Below, piece after piece: positions 43,165 through 58,100 of a stretch of DNA of 64,000 bases. A program made the position numbers and the translations under genes. How positions within the stretch are numbered: the first letter of the stretch is position 1; every line of letters starts with the position of its first letter. The notes under the pieces were generated by a model. It saw nothing but the letters and a program-made list of their open reading frames with translations. It was not told the DNA's origin and ran no database searches. The stretch is from Drosophila persimilis (lineage: Eukaryota; Arthropoda; Insecta; Diptera; Drosophilidae): positions 7,688,001-7,752,000 of the forward strand of contig NW_020825294.1 in the NCBI RefSeq assembly GCF_003286085.1. Reading direction: 5' to 3'.

Positions 43165-46100
43165 TTACTTGTCCTTGTCAGACTCGGCAGCAGCCACGGG
43201 CTTCTTGTTGCCAATGGGGATGGCCACTCGGATCCTACGGAAAGGAAAGAGATTTTGTTATATTTTCTGTTCTCCCTGGGGGCTCACTCCACACTCACTT
43301 GTCGGTGATCTCTGTCAATTTGCTGCGCACCAGGTCCAAGTAGGTGTCAATCGATTGTTTGTTGTTCTCGTAGACCTTGGGCAAGGTAAACAGCGAGACG
43401 AAGGCTGTGGAAATGGAAGAAAAATAACTAGTTAGTAACTTCACAAATAGATCATTTTTAAAGATGAACCTACCCAAAATGACCAGAGTCATGCCATTGA
43501 ACCAGGCACCGATATAGGTGAAGACCCACAGGATGACGCCGAACTTGATCGAATCGATCAGATCCTCAACAAGAAACAGACGCCTCAGCTCAGCGGTGAA
43601 GCCATTGATATGTGCCACAGCAACGCCTGCAATGTTCTGTACCTTCTCCTGCGACAGCGTCAGGTCCAGTTCGAGGTATTCCCTGCAAAAATCAATAATA
43701 ACATAAGTAAGTGACAGTCCACTCCCAGGACTCAACTCTACTCACTTGAAGGGATGTCCATCGCTGGTCTTTTGTACGGCCTGTGTCACCGATTTGTAGA
43801 TTCTGAAGGCGACGGTGCCGAAGAGGGCCAGGAGCGACAAGTAGGCGAACACGCTGATCACGGAGAAGCTGGATATGGCCACTAATGTAATCAGGCCGGC
43901 GCCGAACACAATGCCGGATTTTTTCACATCGCGCCAGTAGATGAGGGATTCCACTGCAAATGCACAGAAATTTAAGAACGTGTTAGTCACAGTCATAAAT
44001 AATTGCAGAGAATAATTGCTCTTTAATGTACATTTATGTACATATGTTTGTATATGCGTTGGGTGTTGAGGATCGCTTGTCAGGGAAATATTTTCCGTTA
44101 AATATACTTAGATAAGCACATTTTGGCTAAATTAGCTTTGGATCTATGGATAGTTAGGAAGTTTGATATTAGCCGAACGATGACATTGTCTGCAATAGTA
44201 TTTACACTTTTTGATCAACCTAAGGTGGATAGAGGATATAGTTCACGGAACTACAAAGGTTCGCCAATGGACTTTTCACTGTCTTGAAAATAGTTTCTAA
44301 AATATTATCTAGTTCTTTTCCCATTCTCCCATACAAAAATGAAAAAAAATGAGCGATAAAATGGACAAAGTGGACTGAAAAATCTAAAATACATAGATCC
44401 ACGCACACATACACACTAACACACACATATTTTCATTCTATATCTTTTCGGCAATTATGCAATCTCTGAGACACTCGTAAATATACGATTGTCTGCACTT
44501 GTAGCGCACCTCTCGGGGCCCCCAACTGTCTAGGTGGTAATTGTTAGTATTTGCTCGACAGCATGCAACTAAGCTCCCTTCCCTCCACCCACTGCACCCC
44601 CTTCGCATCCTCCTCCTTTGCCAACCCTCTCCGTGGTTCACTCACAAAATTTCTTCGACATTTCGTTTTCGTTTATTCTTTGGGATTTTTCTGCGGATCG
44701 TTTGTGGTGCGCGTTCGACGTTCGTTGCCAAGTTTTGAACACTAGGGAAATATTATTTGGTGGCTCCGAATAAGAACAAGAGGCCCCTCAAAGAAGAAGA
44801 AAATTGTCCGGACCCAGCCGGAAAACACAAAAGAGAAATAGCAGAAGCAGAAGCAGACAGCCAAAATGAGAGCGTGTGTACGAAGAGTGGAAGAGAGAGT
44901 AGAGTGTGTGGAACGGAAATGAAATGGAACGCTGAGGAATCTCATGGATCTCATGCTGTATCTGCGTATCTTCTCCATTCGTTTTCATTGTTGATATTGG
45001 CATTCTTGATTTTATTTTACCGATAAGAAGTCCTGCCCACTTTCGGCGTCTGAACCAAACCCAATTTAGATATCCAATAAAAAATGTTTCCATAAACAAA
45101 GAAAATAGAAGAAATAGCAAGTAAAAGAAATTGACCTCGCTGGAAATATTGCTGATTTTTATTTATATTTTTTGTATGTCAACAGTCATAAGCAATTTGT
45201 TTTCTTTCCATATTAGATACAAGTATGTCAAAAACGATCCAGTAAAATGAGAGCCTTAGGATCTAATGGTGGATCTGTGTTTTTTGGGTATCCCTAATTA
45301 TCTGAAAATTATGAGTAATTTTTTGATTATTCCATAGATTAAAGCGGACGAAGATACAAACACTCGACCATACATTCCTTTCTTCTGACATATATTACTA
45401 GTCAGAAATGGTAAATGATTAAATATCAGAGAAACATCCCACAACAATCCAACAACAATACTTTCCTTGAAATTCTCATTAGGTTTCAATATACATATCT
45501 AATTAAAATACTTGGGAACGCCAGACAGCTCCCTGCCTAGCTTAAATCCACTATTTATAAATGTCTCTATAGAATACAGCTAAGTAAATATGTAAAAACA
45601 TTGTTGAAGAGCAACAAAAAAAGTTAAGAAAACTAGTTTTAGGCTCACGGTAGATCTAGAATTGATTATGCAAATATGTTGGAAACAAATTAGAAAGGAG
45701 ACAACGATGAGATGGCAACCAATACCTATCAACCACATGTAGACCTTAAATTGGGTTAAGCTCTCTGAGAAAGCTCTCTCCCTCATGGGAGAAAGTAACA
45801 TATCTCCTTATGAACTGCGTTCAGCTATCAATTGAATAAAAAAATGTTCGTTACAATTGCAACAAATATTCCCAGTTTCAAAGAGATCGAAGCCCCGGAG
45901 AACTGGTTTAGGTCGCCTTGAAACGGGTTTGCGCCGAAAGTGAAGTGCGGCCCACGATCATGATGATGCAGTCACAGCCGCAGTTCCTCTTCTTTTGTAT
46001 GGATATAAAAAACAAGTTGGAACCGCCTATAGCGGCTATAATTCGACTGTGGAATACCCACTAAACACATGTTGTGTATATAATTGGAATAGGAATAGAG

Positions 46101-49100
46101 AATAGATTGTGTTAATCTGCTAGATATTTATTTATGCTGGAATTAAAACGTTTGCTATTTGGGTAGACAATAGATAGATTGGGAAGAGGAAGAAAGCCTT
46201 GTATCAAACATGAAAATTCTTGTACCGCTTACGGTATTTCAGACCCAAAACGGATATAGGATTCTGAGCTGCATAGATAGGGTTTTCTCCATGGCATTAA
46301 AAAGTCAAAATTTGTATATTAAAATATTTGTTCTATGTGTATTGAAAAGTGCAATTGCAAGCTTGGATTATTTTGATGATGAGCACAAAATTGTTCGCTG
46401 CCAGGGAAGTACACAACGTGGCAGATAAATGAAAATACAGCAACAACATGTATATATAAAATATTTTCGCTGACAAATAAATTATGCAAAAGTTTGGGAC
46501 TGGAGCTGAACTTTTGATGAAAGGAATATTCACAAATATTCCTATATTCACTCTATAAGTCGGAAACGATCGACCTACCATGAAGTACATATGTATGTAT
46601 ATCATATCTGCAGCTGCCATAGAAACAATCAATCTTCAAGAGTAACTATCGATTCGGTCTCTTAAGTTGGCCTTTCATTCATGTTATATTCGAATTTCAT
46701 TTCATTTCATTTTTTTTTTTTGTTTAGCCACGTTGGCGACTGCGCTGTCGCTGTGCTACTGCTGACGTAGCCAGCAATCTCAGCGCCTACTCAATAAATA
46801 TTTCATTCAGCGCCTCGCGCAGATAAGACCCTCCTCCTCTGATCGTTGTTGTAGTTGTCTCTGGTATATCGTGTGCCAAAAGTGGACAACGTGGACCAGA
46901 CCAGACACAAGGCGCATGATAAGGTGCCTCTGCCGGGGAGGAGGGGAGAGGAGGGAACTCTTATTACCTGGTCCGCGCTCGGGCAGCGACTGGAAGTTGC
47001 CGTTGGAATTGTTGCGTGAGTAGCGTTTGCTGCCGCCTGCCATTTTCCGCTGTTACAGTTACAAACGCCTGGCGCCAAAATGTATGCAAAGGTTGGGGTT
47101 TGGGATTCGGGTTTTCGCGTGTCTAGCTTTAATTATAGCTAAAAACACTTAGTTAGTGCAAACTTCACACACGAACAAGCACACAATCACACACGTACAC
47201 GACGATGCTGCCGACCGTCTGACACGAGCTCCGTTAAAGAACTGGAAGAAGTTGGAGCAGAAAACAAACCAACAAGCGCCCAATTAGCCAGGCAGAGGCA
47301 GGCGACGTATGCAGAGAGAGAAAGAGAGAGCGCAACAGAGGCGGCGGCAAACAGGTTTTCTGAAATGGCAGAGAGAGACAGTGCACAGCAAAGCTTCTCC
47401 AGACAGGGAGAGAGCGACGATCCGCATTGAAAGTAAAAGATAACGCGCATTAACAATAGCAACAATAAAACGCGAATGCGGGCGCATCGAAGGCAGTGAC
47501 AGCAACAGCGACAGAGCACAAGCAGAGAAATATGTCAGCAACGTGTCAACGTCAACCTCCACCGCGAACTTGGGGCCTCTTCGGCTCCGGCATTCGTATG
47601 TCACCGAAGTTGGCCTGCCTGCCGGCTGCCCTTACGTTGCCTTACGTTCTACGTCTGCTTTGCGATTTAATATGAATCATGGATCCGAAGCGTGACCAGC
47701 AATGGTGAAATGGTAAAAAATGCCGTGGCAACTTCCCTCAGCTTTAATACGAAATCAAAAGTTAGCCAGGGGCGGCAGTTCAATGCACTGCCAGATGAAA
47801 ACGGAACTACGTTTTATGGAACTATTATCTTTCATTCAAGTCAGAAGCATTTAGTGCACAGCTTGTCTGGCGGCAAGAGTTCCATGTGCAATGTGAGTGG
47901 ATTTCCACATTGCAGAAATCGGCTTAGAACGCAATAGAAAATGAAACTGCGTTTGTTTTTTTAGTTTATAGAAAACGGTAAGAGTGACATCATTGTAGAA
48001 ACACCACCTTTGTCCCTGTCCGTATTTTTCCGCAAAAACCCCACCCCAACATTCCGTTCTAACGCCATCTGACATTTATTTTGCGTTTTTGGCGCGTTCG
48101 AATGAGTAAGCTATGCTTACATGATATCATGCCTGCCCCCAAACAAAGAGCCTGAGAGCGAGAGAAAGAGATGAAAGCAGAAAGATAGGGTGAACAAAAT
48201 TAAGGGGGAAGGGAAACGGGAACTGTGTCTCTGACATAATTCGCTAATGTTGTTAAATAAACAAAAATACAATAATTTGCTGCACCTGACATTGTCAGAA
48301 AGGCTGCGAAATTGCATAAGCAGCGATAATCATAATAATTAAAAGAAATTTGAACAAAGAAAATCTTAAAGGAAAATCAGCAAAAAACGAAAAGGAAACA
48401 TGACATAGAACAAGAAAACCAACCTCATAGAGGAAACCCAAAAATACCCATTTAATTGTACCCACTTCTAGGGTGGTATACAAAGAAGCAACATGACAAG
48501 TCGCTATACTCATGGTTCCCTTATCATTGTGGAGGCTTAATCAGGAGGGGGGACATGAGTTGTCAGGAGGAAATATCCCCTTCTAAATGCGGCAACGGGG
48601 ATTATAATATTTTTATGACTCCAAGCAAGCACCTTCAAAGTATAGACGTAAAAGTTAATCATAGTTAAAGGAAGAATTGATTATTCTCTATTTCTCCAAC
48701 AGAGTTGAAGGGCTAAAGATATTTGGAGATTTGTAGGATTCGACTGAGTAAAGCTCCGATAAAAGCAGAAACTAAGCAGAATTTAATTGAGAATCAAGTA
48801 CGATTGGACTGATAGATACGAAAGAGCTTTGAACATAATCAGATAGTGGAGAAAAGAGGAGGGAAAGTTATCTATTGGTTTTTTAAATGGAAGCTCCTAT
48901 ACGTAATACTATTATCGTTTCAAGAGGCTTTCGCCTATCAGAGAGGCCGAACCAACACAGTTTCCCATACTTTTGATTCTATACGTTTCTTTCTACACGT
49001 TTCAAAGTTCTCAACAGTTTCCCTTAGACACGAAAAAGAATATTTATAAATAAATTATAGCTGCAATTAGAAACAACGCACAGGCGGACTGAAAAAAATA

Positions 49101-52100
49101 GTGAAAGAGAGAGAGATCGAGAGAGAGAGGGAAAAGCGCGAGAATAAAGAAGAAATAAAAGAAATTTCCTCACGGGAAATTCCTTATTTTTCGGCTAGCC
49201 ATGCGGTGACGAGGGGCCACGCGATAGCCCTATCCACTTGGTGGGAGTATGGGTAAATATTTCTGGCATACTTACACGACTCACGATTGAGAGGCAATTC
49301 TTTAAGTTCGCCGAGCGTCTGCAGCAGACCTTGCAGCGTTTCCAGAGCAGATGCCATTTCTTGTGTGTATTATTTGAAAATATCTCTGTATATACTCAGT
49401 ATATGGTAAATATTCTATCACTAAAGCTTTCCTACTGACTGCAATAGAGAAGACAAGGAAAGACAATAAAGCGAAAGTTCCCTCAAAACACAAATACACA
49501 CAGACAAGAGCGGTTCACGGATCGAGGAAATGCGAATGCAACGGCGGGCATTAACATTAACCGTAGAATGGCAACTAAACGACTCGCGACGATCCAATCC
49601 GAACCGAACCGAACCGACAATCGATCGACCTAGACAAAACCGCCACCGAAAGTACCTCGCACTCGGAACTGATATGAGAATAATATAGCGACGAAACGCG
49701 AAAGACGGCGACGGCGGACGGTGGACGACCGCAGTGACTGGCAAACATAATGAGATTAGATTTATATTAATATATCATTTCTACAGGATTTATGTACTAC
49801 AGTAAACCTTCTCTAACTCGAAACAGCCTATATCCCAATATAAAATTACTTCTTAAACCGAATCAGCGTAAAGAACTGCTAAAGAAAGGAAAAATCTATT
49901 AATCTATCTATTGCTTGCCACATGAACAGACAGACAGACAGATATTAACATGGCTAGATAATAACACCGCGTGCAAGGCTATCAAAAGATGTTACCCATA
50001 TAAGGGAAACACCAAATTTGTCTAGTTCTCTCCTTGTAGACTTTAGTTAGGTGCTAAAACGGCTCCTCGAACAATAAACGACACTTTCGTATGAATTTGT
50101 ACAGGTCAACTGGAGTTTCACGATCACTTTTTGTCCATTTAGGCTTTTGGGGATGTTCGCGTTAGAGAAGTTTGACTTTATTTGGCGATAAATGCACTTA
50201 AGAGATAATGCGTGCCCGTCTCGATATGCGTTCGTACATACATACATACATATGTCGCCAGAGCGTTCTGGCAGAGCGTTAGGGCACCTATCCAAGTTAT
50301 ATAATTAGAAAAGACCGAGAAATTCCGCGGAGCTTCGCGCGCGTCAGAGAGGGGTGAAGAAGACACAAAGGGAAGAACTTCCACGGCAATGACAAAGACA
50401 AAGTTGCGGATCGGTGTTTCTGTCAGCTGCAAGTGCAGGTCAGCATGCCGAGGAGTTCAAGATATTCGGTATAAAGCAGCGTTTACGCGTCTCACACTCG
50501 TACTGGGTCTCGATCTCGTTGCCGTCTCTGGGGCAATGTGACGTTGTCAAAGTCCGTACAACAACTAAATACAATTAATTTCAGATGCGCTGAGCTCAGG
50601 GCAGGGCGCACATAGATACACTCATACACACTACACAGACAAACGCACCACAGCAGCCAGCAGGCGGCATAGGGGCTGAGACTGTGATTGGGTACCGTCC
50701 CTCTCCCTCTGCCAGAGTATATTGCATATAGAACGGGTCGGAAAAGGCCGTCCACAAGTGAGCGGGAGAGAGAGAGGGTGCACAAGGTGTGCTTATGCAT
50801 AAAAGGTGAGGCAAATCCACTCTCCGAATCGCACATTAAGAACTATAAATGAACCAAAACCAATCCAGTCGAAACGTTTGAGTCAATTCAGCGGCCAAAC
50901 GACACTAAGATATCCGATAATCAGTTTCTATATAAATAAATATATAATATAAAATGAGCTGGACAGCTATTTATATCGAATGGCTATTGATACTGATGTA
51001 GAGTATAAGTATACTTATACATACTTTATCGGGTTAAAAAAAACCCTCCCTTAAAAATATATCTTTTTGGTCTTGGAGTAACAGGTAACGTATTCCGTCT
51101 GAGCGTTTCCCTGCGAGTGTCTCACCTCATAGTCCATACACTTTGGGTCCAACGCTTGGTTGCGTGTGTTTATTCTCAAGCAGCTCACATTTGCTGTAGC
51201 TGTTAATGTAGTTGTCGCCTCTCACACACATACATACTCAGTCCACAATGCAATTTAGGTAGCGACTGCTTGGACGGATTTGAACATGTCACTGCATGCA
51301 GCGCCAACAGGTACCAGGAAAGGGAAAGGAGGGAGAGTATTAAGACGTACACGTGATGCCCCGACATAAGGTCTCTGCCAGGGCTGCGGCTCTAAATTTC
51401 CGATTCTGTCTACCTGACACGTCGCAACTGGTTTTTTTTCAAGTACGGTGAAGGTTCTTCGGCAGGACTATGTTGAGCACAGTCGAATTTCACTAACCGC
51501 AAAGAATTTCACACTAAAGCCATCTAGCTAACAAAAAATGTATGAAAGATACGGTAAACATTCGTTAGATATGTTTTAATATTTGTATTGAGTTCACAAA
51601 ATATATTTTAGTTACTTTGTTGTTTTTAAGGTATTTTCAATACCATTTTCAACAAACGATATCTAGATCCAAGAAGTTTCAATCCAAGGGACGAATTTCC
51701 CTGATATTGGGGAAACGATTCTATATCTAAAAAATTTGCATTTTATTTCACGTAATGTTCAATTTACCGCCTTCATAGTCAAGCTCCACTTTAAGAGTTC
51801 AACTGCTTGACGGCCCAGACGTCGTAATCTTTAAACGTTAAACCGCACAACAACAACAGAACTACAACAACGACAACAACAGGCACAACAACAATAGACC
51901 TACAACAACGACAATGAATGGCTGAGATACTTAGCTAAAAAGCTAAAATTAGCAGGGAACTGTGAACCAGTCGTAGACGCTAACGCTGATGCCGGCCGGG
52001 AGACAGCTGGTGCAGGGGGTGCTCTTGGCCGGCTGGCACACTGCTTGCAAACGGTTGGGGCCAACTGCTTGCACATTAAATAGAACTGCTTTTGCGAGCA

Positions 52101-55100
52101 GTGCGCACTGCTTATCTTAAAGCACACGAATTAAATTTAAATTTAAATTGAAAAGTTTCTTTTTGCAGTCGTGACACATTTGCCTGATAAAATCTGACGT
52201 CAGAGGCGAAGGAAAGCGAAAGCTTTTGGGAATATGTACATATGACTTGCACTCTTTTATCTTTTATTCTTTGTTTTTCAGGCTAGTTATCAAGCTACGA
52301 ACGTTAAGTCATTTCAAGCTTATCATTCCTATGCGCATTGTTGCTAATTCTGTTTTTGCACTTGAATGCAAATTTTTCGCACATGGAATGAAATTCCGTC
52401 TTCTTTTTGGCACAAAATTAGCAAAGCTAGAAAAATATCTTTGATGATCTAATCGGTTCGCCTGGAACTTTAGATATTGAATATATACATACATATGCAC
52501 ATACATATATTTTGTATGCCAGTAGACATACAAAAAGAGAACTTGCTTTATTGATGTCGTCCGCGGCACGTAAGCATTTCACTTTGGCCGCTTTCTCATT
52601 CTCCATTCAACAAGAATTTTGCTACAAAGAACTAAAGCCCGTTGTATTAGATTGTTATTATTCATTTTAGTTTGTCGGTCTACCTTTATGACTCACTGTG
52701 CAGTGAAAGCTCTTTCAGTTATGATGGATGTACTTTTAAATTGCTACAATAGTATTCTTTTACTGAAATTTACAAATCTATTCGTTGAAAAGAGAGCCCA
52801 CTGTATTTATGTGTACATTTTCCATGTAGCATATATTTTAATGCCCAAAAAGAGAACTGAACTAGCAGATATTAATCATTATTCTTAACGCTACACTAAT
52901 TATGAGAAAATAAATCGCTTATATATAGTTTCATATTCACCCGCCAGACGCTTGCTTGGCTGGCTTTCCTTCACGCCCAAGAATGCCAATGTGGGCCGCC
53001 GCCTCTTGGAACGGCTCGAGTGCCCAGAGTGGGCAGTCCACCGCGAAAAGCACTCAAGATCCGGCCAAGCCCAAATTAGGTATTGTACTCCAGTCTGAGC
53101 CGGGCGGGTGGTGGCCATGAAGCCACAGGTTCATGCTTTGCCCACTCGAAGAAATTATTTCTCGCCAATAAGAAGTGAGAAGTGAAGAGAACATTTTTGC
53201 AAAGTCTGATATGGTTGGGGGCCAATAAAAGTACATACTCTTCAAATATGGATTTCTTTTACTTAGTGTATAAAAAAATGAATGTGCATAAGACTCAAGC
53301 CGCCAAGACCTCTTTTCGGTCGGGTGGGCAGAGAAATTTGCCTTTAAAGAGTTATAGGTTATAATCGAAATCGAAATATTTAAGATTCTATAACGATTAA
53401 GATAGGCGATCTCTGAAGTGCTTTGAAGTTTATCGTCCCTATTAGCTTCATCCTTTGGCGTTTGAACTTTCATAGCTCTTTCTTAGCGTAGGCCTACAAC
53501 GAATCTGGGATACAAAGTGACTAGTTTCAAAAAATGTATATACAGACCAATCTGTGTTTAGGATAACAAGATTTTATAACGATTTACTCGTAAATAAGAT
53601 GGTAGCGTAAGCACTCCACATAAGAACGGCTTAAGTTTTTCATTTAAAAGAATCTTAGTCAAATTTTGTGCCTTATATGGTATTAATATAATCTGATAAA
53701 TGCAGAGAGATAAATGCTCAACAATCTCTAATATTCCTCATTGAAAAGCGTATCAATTAATTCGAAACAATTTTCTTAATTGTGTTCAGGAATTTCAAAT
53801 GGAATCAACTACGTCTTCTTATTCTTTGTGACTAACAGATCAACAAAGATCGAAGTGCACGATTATGGTGTTGTCTGTTCATGATTAACATTTTGCCGAC
53901 AAGTCCAAAGCTCAACGAAAGCCTACAGACAGAGACAGACTGAGGCGCGAATTAGTCACAACAAGAGTTTAAAAAGGTATACTAAACATATGTATAGTAC
54001 ATATGTATGCTTGTATGTACGCCCATATATTTATAGGGAAAGTGCATGTTTAGAGCGTTGCTTAGACGAAGCTCCGATTGCATGCGGCGCCCCATCCTGT
54101 CCCCTTCTTCTGCTCCAACCATGCCAACAACAGACGCCCCATATCAGCTTGCAATTTATAGTCGGGGAAAAGTTTTTTGTATACGGAGTGGGGTTCGCTT
54201 AGCATGCGATCCGATTACGGTTAGAGCTCTCGTTCGCCGCTCCAGTGCCAGTCGTTTGCATGGAAGGTAACTGAACTATATCAAAGCGACGACTAATTAC
54301 AACGCGACTGGACAGGAAGGGACCTCTGGGTAGCTACCCCTTAAATGCAAATGCAAACTATTTTATAGTAGCCCTTAAAGCGAAAGCAAAGTAAAACGAA
54401 AAACGCATAAAAAGCAATCACAGAGGTTCCAGAAATCTCTCATGGAAAAAGCTCGGTATTCCTGAAATCTTAATGATTTCATTTTAATTAGTGCTAAATC
54501 CCTGTACAAATATATTTATATAAATAATGTCCTTGAATGCATTAAGGCTTACGAGCCATTGTTTTTCGGTTGCCCATGGGTAGATGGATATTTCAGGAAA
54601 ACTGTCGAGAATGCAATATTTAATATTAAAAGCACACACTCGCATCGACAACGACGCACTCGACAGGATATGTTGAATAATGTGGCATACTTTCGGGCGT
54701 ACTACTTCCCCATACCCCAAGGCGACAGCAAGTGGTGCACAACAACAACAAAAACAACACCAAGAACTTCCAGCACAATAAGCGCTCAAAGCCTGCCGCA
54801 TACTTGTCGGTGGGCTTAACAAAAAAAAAAAGCCGGAAAAACAAAGCACAGCGAGCAACTAAAAAAAAAAACGGAAGGAAACGAAAATGGCAACGGAGTG
54901 GGGGTTGGTCGGATGACATCATAACGCATATTGACAGACAGTCGGACATGGGCGCCATAAACGCGATGCCGCTTGTACAGTCGTCACATTACCCATTACC
55001 CCTCAGCCATCATCCGTTTTACCCAGTACTATTTCTGGTCAAGCGGCGAGGGTGGGGTGCACACAGTTTGAGAGCCACTTGTACCACTTACCTTGCGGGT

Positions 55101-58100
55101 GCAGACGTTCGGGCTTGAACCAGGCATCTGAAAATAAGCGATTGATATATTGATTTTCGTTAGTTAGCGGTTAGTTAGTGGGGTGCAGAAATAAGGACGG
55201 AATGATATACACAGATATGTATAAGGCGTGCAGGGCGTAAGGCGTGTGTTACATTCAAAGAGCGCTCTAGGAGATATTAGATGGAATAGATTATCAAAAG
55301 AATAGCAAGCAGTTTAAGCAGAGCAAGCACATTAAAGCAGTCACCAATTTATAACGGTTTTTTCATACAATTTCCCAATAGAAGTAGCTAGATATAAACC
55401 TACATATGTATTTGTATTGAAAGCTCTATTGGGCGGACACAGGCCTAAGAATGTCTCGTCCGCCCAGCAGAGATAGTCGATGGATTGAATATGTACACAT
55501 ATATAGTATATGACTACGAAATGAGGTCCCCTCCACAAGGAAGCTTTCACTGCATACACCCATTATACAATCCATAATTCAGATCTACCCCATACGCCAT
55601 ACCACAGTTGTCAGAGGTTAGTTTTGTTTTTGCCGTTTTTCCACCTTTTTGGGGTGAGTTTTTCTATTAATGCTAATGGAAGAACTTACTCGGATCAAGA
55701 ATGGAGCAAATGAATGGGCGCTGCTTGCACACGCCATTCTGTCCGGTTTCACCAATTGCAGACATTATTTATCTACTAAAATGCAGTGTTTATTTTTTTA
55801 TTTAAAAATCGTTCTTTTTTATGCACCCACGAAAGGAATTCAGTTCGTTCCTTTAACTTCTGTATACAAAAATGTCCGGTTTTATTTGATTGTTGTTGTT
55901 GATTGACACGAATAGCACTACGCAGAAAACGAGAGAGGGATATTACGACGTTACGATATTACGCTATAAGTATTTCTTCACTTCCGTGTGACGGCCTCAC
56001 GACGCGTATAGAGACTGAAACGTAGAACGGAGAGAGTTTCATCCCAAAGCATGCCGAGGCCCGAAAAGGACAACCCTACTCGAATGCCCAAAGCGCTCGC
56101 GCCGTGAGAGTGCCTGCTCAGGCCCCCGCCGTGCCCATTTTCCACCTTATTAAACCTGCTCTGCTGCAATGCAAAATCAATGACTGGGACAACCCTAGGG
56201 TTGAGCAACCCCGCATAGCCCTGAACTCTGCTCCGCCTCTGGCTATAGCTTTAGCTTCATCTTTGGCTCTGGCTTTGGCGGAAAAAGCTCCGACTTGAGG
56301 AAAAAGTTTTCCCGTTCATCGATTTCACCCACTGCAGCTGACCCTTGGAGACTTTTCCTGGTGTAGACTTAGCTCAAAGACATTGGATCTGGCGCATGCG
56401 CCGCCCCCACCGAAACTTTTGTTTTTGCGGTTGTTTTTGTTGGGCCGGAAATTACCAGACGGCGACAGCTATGGGGGTGCGGTATGTGTATGGTGCACCC
56501 AAATTGCAGATGCTGTTGCTCCACCCACCCCCAAATCCCACTACTCTGCCCCGCCCTTGGCATGTTATTGCGTGCAGTGTGAAAATTAGAAAGGAAATCA
56601 ATCAGCGCACACGGATACGGGCAACGCACTATTGGGACACATTTGTACATATATTTCCCCGGGGGTTGTTATGGTCTCTAATGGATTGTCCTTGTTCTGG
56701 CTGATAAATATCTCACGTTGGCTGCTGACCAACTTATGTCACAAGAACTTGACGCATTCCGTATGGGATGCCAAGCGTGGAAAAAGAGTTTTTTCTACCT
56801 CATGGCCCAGTTCTAAGAGAATCAATATGGGGTATAAGAGGAAGTTTCCAGGTTCGTTGGATGCAATGCAAAACTATACAAGATGATTCCGTATTTAGAA
56901 TAGATTTATACTTAAGATATAATAGTTAATTTAAATTTCAGCCAGAAGTTCTGCCCATCTATTGATACCTCCAGAACGAGTATCGATCAAAATAAATCTA
57001 TCAATTAAACAGTTCCCCTGAAGAACAGTTCCAAAGTTTCTTTGAGGTTAGGTCTGTTTGAGGCATAGTATGTATGTGCATTTGTTTAATAAAGCGACTT
57101 TTTTTTGTTGTTCAACTCGATCGTGATCATGCATGATCTCTCTTGTCCCTCCCCCATCGCGGGAGATGCAATTAACCAAAAATACTTAAAAAATCGAATA
57201 GAAACAAAAGAAACTTTGTTTACACAATCCTCGGCACCGGCGACGCGACTCACAATTTATTTAATTTGCGTCCGATATGTGTACATATGTACTATGCACG
57301 TACATATTTACAATTTCTGTTCCACCAAAACAAAATAAAATAAAACTTATGTTTCCCTTTCTGGATTGGGATATTATTCAAGATTAAACAGGCATGGTAC
57401 CACATGTGAAGAAAATGAATTACCAGGGGATGTGGGCTGCCAATGAACTACAGTTAAGAAGAATGCGCCGATAAAGCAGAGAAGATAAGAGAAGAGAGAG
57501 GGAGTGGATCCTAAGCTTCAGTCAAGCTGCAGTTACAGAAAGAAAGAGAAAAATAGTGACGAAGGAAGATGGAACAAAGGAAACAAGTAAAAGCGGAAGT
57601 ACGAGTATGGCACCATGCAATACCCATTACACAGAATTGTTTCTAGTGCACTTGTGCTGTCCTGGAAAACAGTTCCTGCATTTGTCTTTGACATTTATCC
57701 CATGGGAATGATTTTACTTAGATTGATTTAACATTCCGACCGCTTATAGATTATTCTTATTAATATTTAGAGTTACCCCAACGGGATGATTTTCTGCAAA
57801 ATTAACTAAATTAAATGAAAAGGGCTATTTTACTACATATGTATCCTGAACTGTATGTAACCAAAGTCTTAACGTTAACAATATGCCCTCGTAGACATCA
57901 AGTACTGGGTATGCAAATAAACCAAATCCCAAACGAAATCAATGGCCAATTGGAAAACAAAAGAAAAAGTATAATAAGTGGGGGGGATAGTAAAGAGAAA
58001 AGAGCAAGAACAAATGTACATACATATGCATTTAAATTGTAATAAAAATAGCCGCATAATCATTCCACAAAAGGGATGCACAGACTGCAGCCAGATCAGA

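Noticed and set aside
43942-43996. ATG frame running into the Rtnl1 exon ([14 protein letters not shown]...)
   Set aside because: It reads through the intron's own TTTGCAG acceptor. The frame is open by chance, and the exon has proper upstream partners in phase 1.
46010-46110. Possible small transposable-element remnant (CCTATAGCGGCTATA and flanks)
   Set aside because: No inverted repeats, target duplication or coding frame could be confirmed by eye.
51846-51915. polyGln coding repeat
   Set aside because: Frames are interrupted and no flanking exon exists; it is best explained as a CAA microsatellite.
55688-55740. Minus-strand ATG exon ([16 protein letters not shown]) with a GTAAGT donor
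   Set aside because: The donor leaves phase 0, which would shift every downstream Rtnl1 exon out of frame. It could at most be a non-coding leader exon.
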